The notes under the pieces: generated by a model
The model's database searches: none
Seen by the model: the letters and a program-made list of their open reading frames with translations, nothing else
Told to the model about the DNA's origin: nothing
Part shown: positions 45,811-54,179 of the stretch, piece after piece
Layout: every line of letters starts with the position of its first letter
Position numbering within the stretch: position 1 is the first letter of the stretch
Translations under genes and position numbers: made by a program
Origin: Planococcus kocurii
GTDB taxonomy: Bacteria > Bacillota > Bacilli > Bacillales_A > Planococcaceae
Direction: 5' to 3'
DNA: 64,000 bases
Assembly: GCF_001465835.2 (NCBI RefSeq)
Contig: NZ_CP013661.2
Coordinates: 1,418,501-1,482,500, forward strand

Positions 45811-46371
45811 ATGATGAACGCTATTGATCAGAATATCATAGAAAGACGCTCCATCAAGAAATTTAAGGATGATGCGATCAACGTGGAAGAAATTATCGAA
45901 CTGCTGAATGTCGCCAAATGGGCGCCTAACCATAAAGTTAATGAGCCGTGGCGCTTTCAATTGTATACAGCTGCTGGGAAAGAAAAATTCGTTGAAGCTT
46001 TTATGGAAGCCATGCGAACGCCAGAAGGTGAAATTCCACCAAAAGCACTAAACAAAGCCGACTACTTCCGGAGTATTCCACTTCATTTGGTTGTCGTTAT
46101 GCCTGAAGATCCAAGGCAACGAAGATGGGACGAAGACTACGGTGCAGTTTCATCGATGCTTCAAAATTTCCAACTGGCTGCATGGCAACGCGGCATTGGT
46201 ATGATTTGGCGTTCTAACGACTGGATCTACAACCCTATATTCCGTGAAGCCCTTGGTGTAAAACCAGGCGAAAAAATTATCGCTACTATGATGATTGGGT
46301 ACCCTGCTCATATTCCGGCAAAACAACAACGCACTGATATCCGTGAAAAACTGACAATTATTAGTGAATAG
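45811..46371 (+). CDS. Nitroreductase-family protein
   Basis: A 186-residue FMN-dependent nitroreductase-fold protein. The phosphate-binding ERRSIKKF is at residues 11-18, KWAPNHKVNEPW near 36-47, and GVKPGEKIIATMMIGYP near 150-166, the characteristic C-terminal strand. It probably reduces nitro or quinone compounds with NAD(P)H. AAGGGAG lies 9 bases before the first of two ATG codons. It has its own terminator. Confidence 0.88.
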   Translation: MMNAIDQNIIERRSIKKFKDDAINVEEIIELLNVAKWAPNHKVNEPWRFQLYTAAGKEKFVEAFMEAMRTPEGEIPPKALNKADYFRSIPLHLVVVMPEDPRQRRWDEDYGAVSSMLQNFQLAAWQRGIGMIWRSNDWIYNPIFREALGVKPGEKIIATMMIGYPAHIPAKQQRTDIREKLTIISE

Positions 46372-46487
46372 CATCGTTAAGCTTGTTTTCTAAAACTTCT
46401 CCAATTATTGGGTAGTTCACTTTTTTAATATTGAAAAGTATATTTTTTATGAATAATGGTAAGTTAGCCACTTATTTAACCCGATAT

Positions 46488-46521
46488 AAAAGAGATGCTG
46501 CAGCCTGCAACATCTCTTTTT
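46488..46521 (+). terminator. Terminator downstream of the nitroreductase
   Basis: AAAAGAGATG with CATCTCTTTT, extended by TGCAG/CTGCA after a mismatch, then a T run. It lies about 115 bases after the nitroreductase stop. Confidence 0.7.
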
Positions 46522-46652
46522 ATTTGCAACAACTCGGACACGATCAATAAAATTAAAATTCCTACTACTATTTACTAATTAGTGGAACTATTTCAATTAG
46601 TAACGGTCTTATAGAGAAAGAGCGTAGAGTCTAAAAAAAGGGTGAAGGTATT

Positions 46653-48083
46653 ATGAAAGCTGCATGGATAATCCTTATCTACCTATCTGTTTTCGGTTTG
46701 TCTATTTATTTATATGCCACACAACTAAACGGCCCTGCAACTGAACTACATCAACGACTTTTACCTGTCGAGATCAAAACAGTCCGGTCAGGTACGACTG
46801 ACGATGAGCTTCAGAAAATTGTTCGAGAAGCAAAGAAAACTGAAGAGGTTCTCTCAATCGCAGGCATGCAACATAGCCAAGGCGGACAGACAGTTTATCC
46901 GAACGGTATCATGATGGATATGAAGCCCTACAACCAAATAGTCAACGTTGATAAAGCAACAAAAACGGTGACTGTGCAAAGTGGAGCAACGTGGGCAGAC
47001 ATTCAAGAAGCCATCAATCCTTATGGCTTTTCACTAAAGGTAAGTCAATCGCAAAACATCTTCACAGTTGGTGGTTCGCTGAGCGTGAATGCACATGGCT
47101 TGGACATTCGAAATGGTGGATTGACTGATACGGTTTCTTCAATGCGTCTAATAGATGCTAACGGGGACATTATCAAACTAAGCCCTACTGAAAATAGCGA
47201 GTTGTTTTATGCGGTTCTTGGTGGCTATGGTTTGTTTGGTATTATTCTAGACGTCACACTACAGCTGACTGATGATGAGTTGTATGAAACCGATACGGCA
47301 AGCATGTCCTATCGCGATTACCCATCTTATTTCAAGCAACACGTACACAACGATCCCGATGCCAAAATGCACCTAGCTCGAATTTCAATTGCTCCAGAAT
47401 CTTTTATGGAAGACATGTACACCATTACGTACAAGTCAGCTCAAGATCAACAAAAGCTTGCTCAATACCAAAAGCTGAAAACCGAAAACCTAGTAGCAGT
47501 ACCGAAATTTTTCTTAGGGCTGTCACGTATTAATGATGCTGGAAAAGACAGCTTTTGGAATGCACAAAAAACCTACACACAACAAATCGATGGCAATCTC
47601 GTATCGCGAAACAATGTTATGCGATCCGATTCTGAGTTCATGGAGTACGACAATAGCCGAAGAACCGAAATTTTACAGGAGTATTTTGTTCCTGTAGATC
47701 AATTTGAAAACTATATTCCGGCATTAAAAGCAGTGCTTGAAAACAGTCCTGACTTTAATTTAGTAAATGTCACGATCCGTTATGTGGAGAAAAATGAGGA
47801 TGCCGTTTTATCTTATGCAAAAGAAGACATGTTTTCACTGGTGCTACTCATTAACCAAGGAACCGATCCAAAAAGTGTAAAAGAAACAGAAAAGGTCGTT
47901 CAGGATATGATTGATGTGACACTCGCACACGACGGTAGTTATTATTTACCTTATTTCGGCTACCCAACAAAATCTCAAATGCAAGAAGCTTATCCGAGAA
48001 CCAAGGAATTCTTTGAGTTGAAAGACCAGTTTGATCCGGATCACCGCTTTATGAATCTCTTTTATGAGGAGTATCGGCCATGA
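46653..48083 (+). CDS. Membrane-anchored FAD-linked oxidase
   Basis: A 476-residue protein with an N-terminal hydrophobic helix (about residues 4-22), probably an anchor with the body outside the cytoplasm or a signal peptide. The FAD_binding_4 (vanillyl-alcohol oxidase type) domain follows: SIAGMQHSQGGQ near 69-80, SGATWADIQEAI near 110, GGSLSVNAHGLD near 145 and GGYGLFGIILDVTL near 190. Relatives include sugar lactone (arabinono-lactone type) oxidases. The substrate is unknown. It overlaps the next gene by four bases (ATGA), so the two are coupled. Confidence 0.82.
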   Translation: MKAAWIILIYLSVFGLSIYLYATQLNGPATELHQRLLPVEIKTVRSGTTDDELQKIVREAKKTEEVLSIAGMQHSQGGQTVYPNGIMMDMKPYNQIVNVDKATKTVTVQSGATWADIQEAINPYGFSLKVSQSQNIFTVGGSLSVNAHGLDIRNGGLTDTVSSMRLIDANGDIIKLSPTENSELFYAVLGGYGLFGIILDVTLQLTDDELYETDTASMSYRDYPSYFKQHVHNDPDAKMHLARISIAPESFMEDMYTITYKSAQDQQKLAQYQKLKTENLVAVPKFFLGLSRINDAGKDSFWNAQKTYTQQIDGNLVSRNNVMRSDSEFMEYDNSRRTEILQEYFVPVDQFENYIPALKAVLENSPDFNLVNVTIRYVEKNEDAVLSYAKEDMFSLVLLINQGTDPKSVKETEKVVQDMIDVTLAHDGSYYLPYFGYPTKSQMQEAYPRTKEFFELKDQFDPDHRFMNLFYEEYRP

Positions 48084-48625
48084 ACTATAAACGTTTTATT
48101 TATTATCAAGGCACAATCGGTATGGCGTCCAGTATGATTTTCCCTTTCTACATTTTACTGATTCGTAATGTTGGCGACAGCTATGCTCAGTTTGGCTGGG
48201 CATATGGCTTGTTCGCGTTGACGGCTGCTCTTTGTTATCCGCTGATTGGGAAATACGCTGACCAAGTTGGCGATAAAACGTTACTTTTTGTTTATTCTTG
48301 GGGAATGGCGATTCTTTTGCTATTTTTCCCACTAGCTTCTGAAGTTTGGCACGTGTATATTCTACAAGTTCTCATGGGGATGCTGGGTGCTGTCCAGAAA
48401 AACTCTGAAAAAACGGTCTTAGCACGCTATGTTACAAAAGAAATGGCTGGCACGCAAATCGGCCACTATCATGTCTGGACTTCTGTCGCTGCAGCTGTTG
48501 CTATTATTGCTACGGGTTATCTCGTTGATTTTCTAACGATTGCCAGTATTTTTTATGTAGCATCCGTCATCTTTGCCTGGAGCGGTTTAATGCTAATGAA
48601 ATTAAAGTCTGTCGAGGTATCATAA
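48080..48625 (+). CDS. Half-size MFS-like membrane protein
   Basis: A 181-residue protein with about six hydrophobic helices. It resembles one half of a major facilitator: helix 2-3 loop GKYADQVGDKTLL matches the MFS loop motif (G-x-x-x-D-x-x-G-x-K/R). Full MFS proteins have about 400 residues and 12 helices, so this is either a natural half protein that dimerises or a truncated gene; the reading frame and its strong terminator give no sign of recent damage. It overlaps the FAD oxidase gene by four bases. Confidence 0.75.
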   Translation: MNYKRFIYYQGTIGMASSMIFPFYILLIRNVGDSYAQFGWAYGLFALTAALCYPLIGKYADQVGDKTLLFVYSWGMAILLLFFPLASEVWHVYILQVLMGMLGAVQKNSEKTVLARYVTKEMAGTQIGHYHVWTSVAAAVAIIATGYLVDFLTIASIFYVASVIFAWSGLMLMKLKSVEVS

Positions 48626-48642
48626 TGTAACATCGCCAAACT

Positions 48643-48690
48643 AAAAGACGTCTATGCACCCATCTTGATGGCTGCATAGACGTCTTTTTA
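48643..48690. terminator. Bidirectional terminator between the MFS-like gene and coaW
   Basis: A perfect 16-bp stem AAAAGACGTCTATGCA (48643-48658) with its complement at 48673-48688, then T residues. Confidence 0.9.
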
Positions 48691-48698
48691 ACAGGTAA

Positions 48699-49514
48699 CT
48701 AACCCCTTTTTTTAGCTAACGAAGACATCGCTCCCATCGCTCCTGAAAATTCCCCATTATCGAGAAATACAGGAACAGAGCCGCGCAAAATCGTATAGCT
48801 TGTCACTACTTCTTTCAGTAACGGATTGTCGATAAAAGAAGAGCCGATATAAACGATGGTCGAGCTTCTACATTGTCGAGCCGCTTGTACACTCACTGTG
48901 CTGACTGTTTCACCAACTAGACCAATAACCGTCGCTAATAGCTCTTCTTTCGTCAAATCTTTTGAAATGGCAAACAAGTTTTGTCCAAAGTTACTAGCTG
49001 TCAGCTCTCCTGAGATAGGAGGCTCTTTGCCTTCATAGATATGCTTAACTTTCAAATCGATTCGTTCACGGGAACCTTGTCTGGCTAGAGAAACAATTTC
49101 GTCGTAGCGGGTAACACCGGTCAACAAATGGCTCAAGCCAATCAACGTTCCTCCACCAACACCCGTGCCGCCCAAACGTTCATGGACATTATCTTGAATG
49201 CAGTGGATAGAAGTGCCGGTTCCAACATTCGTCACCAAATAAGCATCTTCTAAACGACCCATCTCTTTGAGAAGAACTTGTACACCTAGATGAGTAGCTT
49301 CAAACTCGACCATTTCCTGTGCTGGTTGGTTGAGCAAAGAAACCAGTACGCCCGACCTTCCACCTGTTACACAAACTTCACTGTCACCAAGGCCGTTTAC
49401 CCAGTCGGCAACTTGCTCAATTTCAGCAATTGGGTGTTTTTCAAAATGGATTTCCCCTTTGTTGGTATACGCCACTTTGATTAACGTACCGCCTGCATCT
49501 ATTCCAACAATCAT
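48699..49514 (-). CDS. coaW: Type II pantothenate kinase
   Basis: A 271-residue ASKHA-fold kinase that phosphorylates pantothenate, the first step of coenzyme A synthesis, of the type found in Staphylococcus and relatives. The ATP phosphate loop GIDAGGTLIKVAY is at residues 4-16, NVGTGTSIH near 114-122, and GGTGVGGGTLIGLS near 136-149. I choose the ATG at 49514, with AGGTG 5 bases upstream, over a longer frame to 49538. Type II enzymes are generally not inhibited by CoA. It is monocistronic. Confidence 0.93.
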   Translation of the reverse strand: MIVGIDAGGTLIKVAYTNKGEIHFEKHPIAEIEQVADWVNGLGDSEVCVTGGRSGVLVSLLNQPAQEMVEFEATHLGVQVLLKEMGRLEDAYLVTNVGTGTSIHCIQDNVHERLGGTGVGGGTLIGLSHLLTGVTRYDEIVSLARQGSRERIDLKVKHIYEGKEPPISGELTASNFGQNLFAISKDLTKEELLATVIGLVGETVSTVSVQAARQCRSSTIVYIGSSFIDNPLLKEVVTSYTILRGSVPVFLDNGEFSGAMGAMSSLAKKRG

Positions 49515-49662
49515 TTCCGCACCTGCTCTTTCTCGCATCTCCCTAGAAAAATGCCAGATAATATTATAGACATATGATGAAATTCTACCATACTCATTTA
49601 TATTATGGGAAAGGTTTCAAATGCGCTCTAGAAATGAAGATTCTTTTCTTCTATAATAGGAT

Positions 49663-49688
49663 GTTAATCACTGAAGTTTAACGGGTAT
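49663..49688 (+). promoter_or_regulatory. Possible sigma-B promoter of the DUF948 gene
   Basis: A perfect -10 GGGTAT at 49683-49688 lies 14 bases after GTTAAT at 49663-49668, which matches only four of six -35 positions. The Bacillus DUF948 gene ytxG is in the general stress regulon, which supports it. A TATAAT upstream near 49652 may be an alternative sigma-A promoter. Confidence 0.4.
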
Positions 49689-49728
49689 AACATACTCAAG
49701 ACATGAATGGAATAGAGGAGGAAAAAAG

Positions 49729-50205
49729 ATGGACTATGCACTGTGGCTTTACATAGCACTCGCAATCTTTGTCGTGGCACTGATCATCGCAATTATTGGT
49801 GTGGTTATGCTGATAGTAGGCATGAAAGAACCGCTGAAAAAGATGAAAGGTTCCGCCAACAATCTGAAAGATCGAATGGGCAAACTTCAACTCGAAACAA
49901 CAAGTCTGTCGCATAATGCCAACGAGCTGAAAGAAGATATGCAAATGAAATCCGAAAAAATCACTGCTTTGATGGATGCCGGAAAAGGTACCGTGAACTC
50001 AGTTATCGACTTAAATGCTTCAGTGCGGGCAATTACAGGGAATATTGCATCACGCGTAGACCATAATCGAGACAATATTGCGGAAGTTAACCAGTGGAGC
50101 AACGGGGCGATGAAGCTACTCGTTGCATTGGAAAACCGCAATATAACCAAAAGAAGCGATGTTACTCATTCTTCAACTTCCTTCTCTGATACTAAACACT
50201 ATTAG
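49729..50205 (+). CDS. DUF948 membrane protein, YtxG-like
   Basis: A 158-residue protein with one N-terminal transmembrane helix (about residues 6-31), then a helical, polar domain of the DUF948 type (KEPLKKMKGSANNLKDRM and so on) likely to form coiled coil, ending in a Ser/Thr-rich tail. The family includes general stress protein YtxG of Bacillus subtilis; its job is unknown. GAGGAGG lies 7 bases before the ATG. YtxH-like and YtxJ-like partners, usual in Bacillus, are not next to it here. Confidence 0.8.
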   Translation: MDYALWLYIALAIFVVALIIAIIGVVMLIVGMKEPLKKMKGSANNLKDRMGKLQLETTSLSHNANELKEDMQMKSEKITALMDAGKGTVNSVIDLNASVRAITGNIASRVDHNRDNIAEVNQWSNGAMKLLVALENRNITKRSDVTHSSTSFSDTKHY

Positions 50206-50224
50206 TAAATAAGTAATCGGACGT

Positions 50225-50253
50225 AAAAAGGCAGCCATTTTGGCTGCCTTTTT
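50225..50253 (+). terminator. Terminator of the DUF948 gene
   Basis: AAAAAGGCAGCCA (50225-50237) with TGGCTGCCTTTTT (50241-50253). Confidence 0.85.
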
Positions 50254-50399
50254 CACTACCTCAAAACTGTTTTTATCGCTTTTTTTATTTCTGTTTATAT
50301 CGGTTGAACTAGTGATTTCCAGTTGCTAAGGATTTGTGCCATATCTTCTCGTTCACAACGGAAAAATAGACAATACCTTCTTACTCAACAAGTTACTTA

Positions 50400-50466
50400 G
50401 CGCCGGCGCGTCCACGGGCGGGGGTTCTTGCTGGAGCTGTGCCCAAGCGACCGAAGCGGGGGTTCT
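50400..50466. repeat. GC-rich mini-element with 11-bp direct repeats
   Basis: This 67-base patch is far richer in GC than the spacer around it. It begins with the palindrome GCGCCGGCGC (50400-50409) and holds two copies of GCGGGGGTTCT (50418-50428 and 50456-50466). I do not recognise it as a known element, and it is not an obvious copy of the nested-hairpin repeat. Confidence 0.5.
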
Positions 50467-50487
50467 ATTGTTCAACTTATACTGTAG

Positions 50488-51336
50488 TTAACTTTCTAAA
50501 GCCCCACCATTTTTTTGGATATTTACTTGATGAGGAAATGGAATTTCAATACCGTTTGTATCCAACGCCTCTTTAATAGCTTTACGCAAATGGCGCTCTA
50601 CCGCCCACTGCTCGCCGTTTTTTGCTTTTGCAATAACGCGTAAAGTCACGTCCGACGCACCAAATGCCTGTACCCCAATAACATCAGGTCCTTCAACGAT
50701 TCCTACGTCTTCGGTTGCCACATGCGTGCAAGCCGCTTGTATGACTGCCATCGCTTCGTCAATGTTTTCATCGTAGGAGATACCAATATCGACTAACGCT
50801 CGCATATTGCCACGCGAATGATTGCTGACTGTCATAATGTCCCGGTTCGGAATATAGTTCAAGGTGCCATCGAAACTGCGGATCTTTGTCGTTCTTAGTC
50901 CGACTGCTTCCACAATGCCATCGATACTCCCAACCGTTACGTAATCATTAACATCCAGTTGTTTTTCGAGCAATAAAAAGAACCCTGTAACCACGTCACT
51001 AACAAGTCCCTGCGCTCCGAAACCTATCGCCAGTCCAATAATCCCCGCGCCCGCAATGAGACTTGCAACAGACAAACCGAATATATTGAATACGGTAGTC
51101 ACCAATACAAAAATTAAAATGTAAGAGAAAATATTTTCAGATAAGCTCTGAAGCGTTAACGCACGACCTTTTGTAACGTCCCCTTTTACTAACAGCTTAT
51201 CGAAGAAACGATCTATTAGTTTTTTCCCAATCGCTCTTACTAAAACAAAAGCAACTAAAATCCCAATAATTTGAGCTGCAATTACTCCTGCGCCAAAAAG
51301 AAGCGCTTCCCAATCAAAATTCTTAACATCTAACAA
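50488..51336 (-). CDS. Small-conductance mechanosensitive channel (MscS family)
   Basis: A 282-residue membrane channel that opens under membrane tension to release solutes after osmotic downshock. Three N-terminal hydrophobic helices are followed by the pore-lining helix with its Gly/Ala pattern (LIAGAGIIGLAIGFGAQGLV) and the DVVTGFFLLLEKQ segment, then the soluble beta and alpha-beta vestibule domains with IPNRDIMTVSNHSRG. The TTG start at 51336 has AAGGG 8 bases upstream; a TTG 16 codons earlier lacks a ribosome site. The size matches Bacillus YkuT. Confidence 0.9.
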   Translation of the reverse strand: MLDVKNFDWEALLFGAGVIAAQIIGILVAFVLVRAIGKKLIDRFFDKLLVKGDVTKGRALTLQSLSENIFSYILIFVLVTTVFNIFGLSVASLIAGAGIIGLAIGFGAQGLVSDVVTGFFLLLEKQLDVNDYVTVGSIDGIVEAVGLRTTKIRSFDGTLNYIPNRDIMTVSNHSRGNMRALVDIGISYDENIDEAMAVIQAACTHVATEDVGIVEGPDVIGVQAFGASDVTLRVIAKAKNGEQWAVERHLRKAIKEALDTNGIEIPFPHQVNIQKNGGALES

Positions 51337-51432
51337 AAAATCATCCCTTCTTTTTTGTGGTAAAGCACTATCTTTATACCACAATCGTATTCCATACTCA
51401 TATTCCTTTATAACATAGATGGAGAGTTGATT

Positions 51433-51555
51433 TCATTTCTGGGTAATGTTTTTTGGTTTCTTTTCTTTTGCAAACTCTTCACTTACCGTATCTTCAGTAA
51501 TATATTGTGAGAAGTTTAGTTTGTCTCCTAAAATGAGAGTTTCAATCTTATACAT
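51433..51555 (-). CDS. Short ORF with a ribosome site, 40 residues
   Basis: A 40-codon frame, MYKIETLILGDKLNF then SQYITEDTVSEEFAKEKKPK, with GAGGT 5 bases before the ATG. Its codon use and charged tail look protein-like, and it does not overlap another gene. I do not recognise it. It could be a real microprotein or a chance frame in a long AT-rich gap. Confidence 0.3.
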   Translation of the reverse strand: MYKIETLILGDKLNFSQYITEDTVSEEFAKEKKPKNITQK

Positions 51556-52112
51556 AAGCTACCTCAAACAAGATAACAGATAGAGTATCAACTTGCACTT
51601 CTTGAAATGAATAGTATCTTACAAATTGGCGACTACTGACATATGTGTCGATTATCTTTGAACACTGAAATTGTTGATACACCCCTAATCAATCAACAAT
51701 TAATCCACTGAACAAGCTTAAAACAGTTCTTTTGACCTTTTTTTACATGCAAAAAAAAATAAAAAAATCTTCTTTTACTTTAAATCGGGATTATTCGATT
51801 TCAATATTCATAAGGAAATCATATATCGCAAAAAAATACCTATTTCAAATTAGGTATAAGACTCATATAATTAGTTACTAATACCGAATACAATAAGTAT
51901 ATGTATTCACTCTACCTATACTATAATTATTAAATTTCTTTGAAAACTTCAATTAGATAGATGCAAGTCTCTTTCAATAGTGACAAAAGAATTGCACCTA
52001 TTTTAATGATTACAACTATCCATTCCCTTAGCTGTATTTACGTTATTTGAAAGTCTTTAGCAATGTTTTTAACACATTAAAGTAAATTTGAGATTGGTGG
52101 GTATGATTACGT
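51556..52112. other. Long AT-rich spacer before the PAS-GGDEF-EAL gene
   Basis: About 550 bases with no supported gene. It contains many A/T runs and several weak -10-like sequences but no convincing promoter pair, tRNA or riboswitch. An imperfect TTGTTGAT/ATCAACAA pair near 51670-51705 is the only inverted repeat noted. Confidence 0.4.
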
Positions 52113-54137
52113 ATGCAAAATACAGAGTTACAACTATACAAATCAACCGAAATACTAGGAGACTTCATCATTATCCTTAGTAGTGATGGCATCATTGTCC
52201 ATTCCAGTCAAAATTGGAAAAAATATTGTCAGAAGCATCAAACGGAAAATGCTCTTTGGGAAGTTGGAGAAAACTACTTTAATAGCTTAGAAAAATCGAA
52301 TAAATTTAACGAACTTCAGTGTTTAAAAGATGTCTTAACTGGAGTCGAAGAAGAAAAATTTCAGTTATCCTTATTTTATACACAGGAAAAAATAGATTAT
52401 TTATCTGTGCATTATCAACAGTTTTTATTCACTAATAATTCAAAGGGAATTATTTTGCATAAACAATTGGTAACGAATAAACCCGCAACCCCTTCTTTAG
52501 ACACAGAAGTTATTCTTGAAAATATGACGGATGCCTTTTTTCTTCTAGACGATCAAATGAAGTTTTACTTTTTAAATTCAGAGTCAGAAAAGGTTTTTCA
52601 ATGCAAAAAAGAAGACATGATTGGTCGTACCCTTTGGAATTGCTTTCCTGCAGCTGTAGGAACTGAATTTTATTCAAAATGTAATCATGCTATGGAAAAA
52701 CGAGTTACTGTTCAGTTTAAAGATTTCTATGCTCCGTTAAATAATTGGTTCAATGTCAAAGCATCCCCGGTTAAAGATGGTGGGTTGGCTGTATATTTCC
52801 AAAAAAATAATAGTGACTATAACATAGAAGCCGAACGCCAAAAGATTCCCTATACCGATTATTTAACTAATTGGCCGACTCGTACAAAGTTTGAGGAGGA
52901 ACTAGAAAAAATTCTATATGAAAAGAAAGCTTTTTCTCTCTTTTATATCAACTTAGATAACTTCAAATACATCAATACACTTTATAACCATCGAACAGGT
53001 GACGAAATCATCAAAAGCATAGCGAAAAATTTGGAGAAACTACTTGATCAGAAAGATTTAGTTGGACGCCTCGACGGTGACGAACTAGTCTTTCTTCACT
53101 TGCATCGAGGAGACGAAAACATTATACACTTTGCAGAAAAGGTTAGAGAACTCTTTACCCATCCTATCGTTCTAGAAGATCTCCGCTCAATTACGGTGAA
53201 CGCGAGTATTGGTGTCTATTCTTATTTACAAGGTAGCTATAGTGTTGAAAATCTAATTTCTTTCTCAGAGACCGCTATGCGTGCTGCTAAAAAGCAAAAC
53301 GGTTCTTCTTGCTGCTTTTTCCAGCCAAGTATGAGAGTTGATTTGAACCGACGACTAGTAATTGAAAAGAGCTTGTCAGGAAATGTAAAAGAACTTGGTT
53401 TCTACTTTGTCGTTCAACCGCAAATTAATTGTGATACCGGTGAACTTGTCGGTGTTGAAGTACTGTCAAGATGGAATCACCCAACACTCGGACCTATTTC
53501 CCCAATTGAATTCATTACGATCGCAGAAGAAACAGGTACTATTTCAAATTTAACAAACTGTCTGCTGAAGGATGTCTTTTCTTTTATTAATTGCACAAAA
53601 AATCAGGGTGACATTTTCCCTAAAACTGCTATTAATGTGACAGCATCCTTACTTTCAAGTAAAACATTCTTTAAAGAGTTGTTTCTACTTATGGAGCAAA
53701 ATCAGATATCCTCTGAACAAATTGAAATTGAAATTACCGAAAGTGTAGAATTGACCTATTCGGAAATCACTCTGGCTAACTTGATAACTTGTCAGTCAAA
53801 AGGTATATCAATTGCTTTAGACGATTTTGGCACTGGCTTTTCGATGCTATCGTATTTAATGGACTATCCAATCGATAAAATTAAACTAGATAAATCATTT
53901 GTTAGCAAGATTGGTCAGGATGAAAAATCCGAAGCTGTTCTCAAATCTCTTATTCAATTTGTAAAAGGGGTTGGCTGTACATTACTAGCAGAAGGCGTAG
54001 AAACACAAGAAGAATCTCTATTTTTACAAGCGAATGGATGCCCTATTCACCAAGGCTACTTTCACGATAAGCCTTTGCTGCCAAAAGATTTCTTAACAAA
54101 ATATATAGGTGTTTCGAATCAAAAAAAGGGGGAATAG
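52113..54137 (+). CDS. PAS-GGDEF-EAL protein, probable c-di-GMP phosphodiesterase
   Basis: A 674-residue cytosolic sensor. A divergent PAS region (residues 1-120) and a clearer PAS domain (about 135-235, ENMTDAFFLLDDQMKFYFLN) lead into a GGDEF domain whose signature is degenerate, LDGDEL in place of RxGGDEF, so synthesis of c-di-GMP is unlikely. The EAL domain opens GVEVLSRWNHP (EVL for EAL) and keeps the metal and catalytic residues: Asn in INVTAS, Glu in EITESVE, DDFGTGFS, KLDKSF, LAEGVET and GCPIHQGYF. It should break down c-di-GMP. A GGTGGG element precedes the ATG. A diguanylate cyclase gene follows 42 bases later. Confidence 0.9.
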   Translation: MQNTELQLYKSTEILGDFIIILSSDGIIVHSSQNWKKYCQKHQTENALWEVGENYFNSLEKSNKFNELQCLKDVLTGVEEEKFQLSLFYTQEKIDYLSVHYQQFLFTNNSKGIILHKQLVTNKPATPSLDTEVILENMTDAFFLLDDQMKFYFLNSESEKVFQCKKEDMIGRTLWNCFPAAVGTEFYSKCNHAMEKRVTVQFKDFYAPLNNWFNVKASPVKDGGLAVYFQKNNSDYNIEAERQKIPYTDYLTNWPTRTKFEEELEKILYEKKAFSLFYINLDNFKYINTLYNHRTGDEIIKSIAKNLEKLLDQKDLVGRLDGDELVFLHLHRGDENIIHFAEKVRELFTHPIVLEDLRSITVNASIGVYSYLQGSYSVENLISFSETAMRAAKKQNGSSCCFFQPSMRVDLNRRLVIEKSLSGNVKELGFYFVVQPQINCDTGELVGVEVLSRWNHPTLGPISPIEFITIAEETGTISNLTNCLLKDVFSFINCTKNQGDIFPKTAINVTASLLSSKTFFKELFLLMEQNQISSEQIEIEITESVELTYSEITLANLITCQSKGISIALDDFGTGFSMLSYLMDYPIDKIKLDKSFVSKIGQDEKSEAVLKSLIQFVKGVGCTLLAEGVETQEESLFLQANGCPIHQGYFHDKPLLPKDFLTKYIGVSNQKKGE

Positions 54138-54179
54138 TGTGTAGGGAATATCACACAAACTTATCGCTTATATAGAAAG

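Noticed and set aside
48080-48625. Frameshifted full-length MFS transporter
   Set aside because: The stop is followed within 20 bases by a strong terminator, with no room for a second half, so I report a half-size protein instead.
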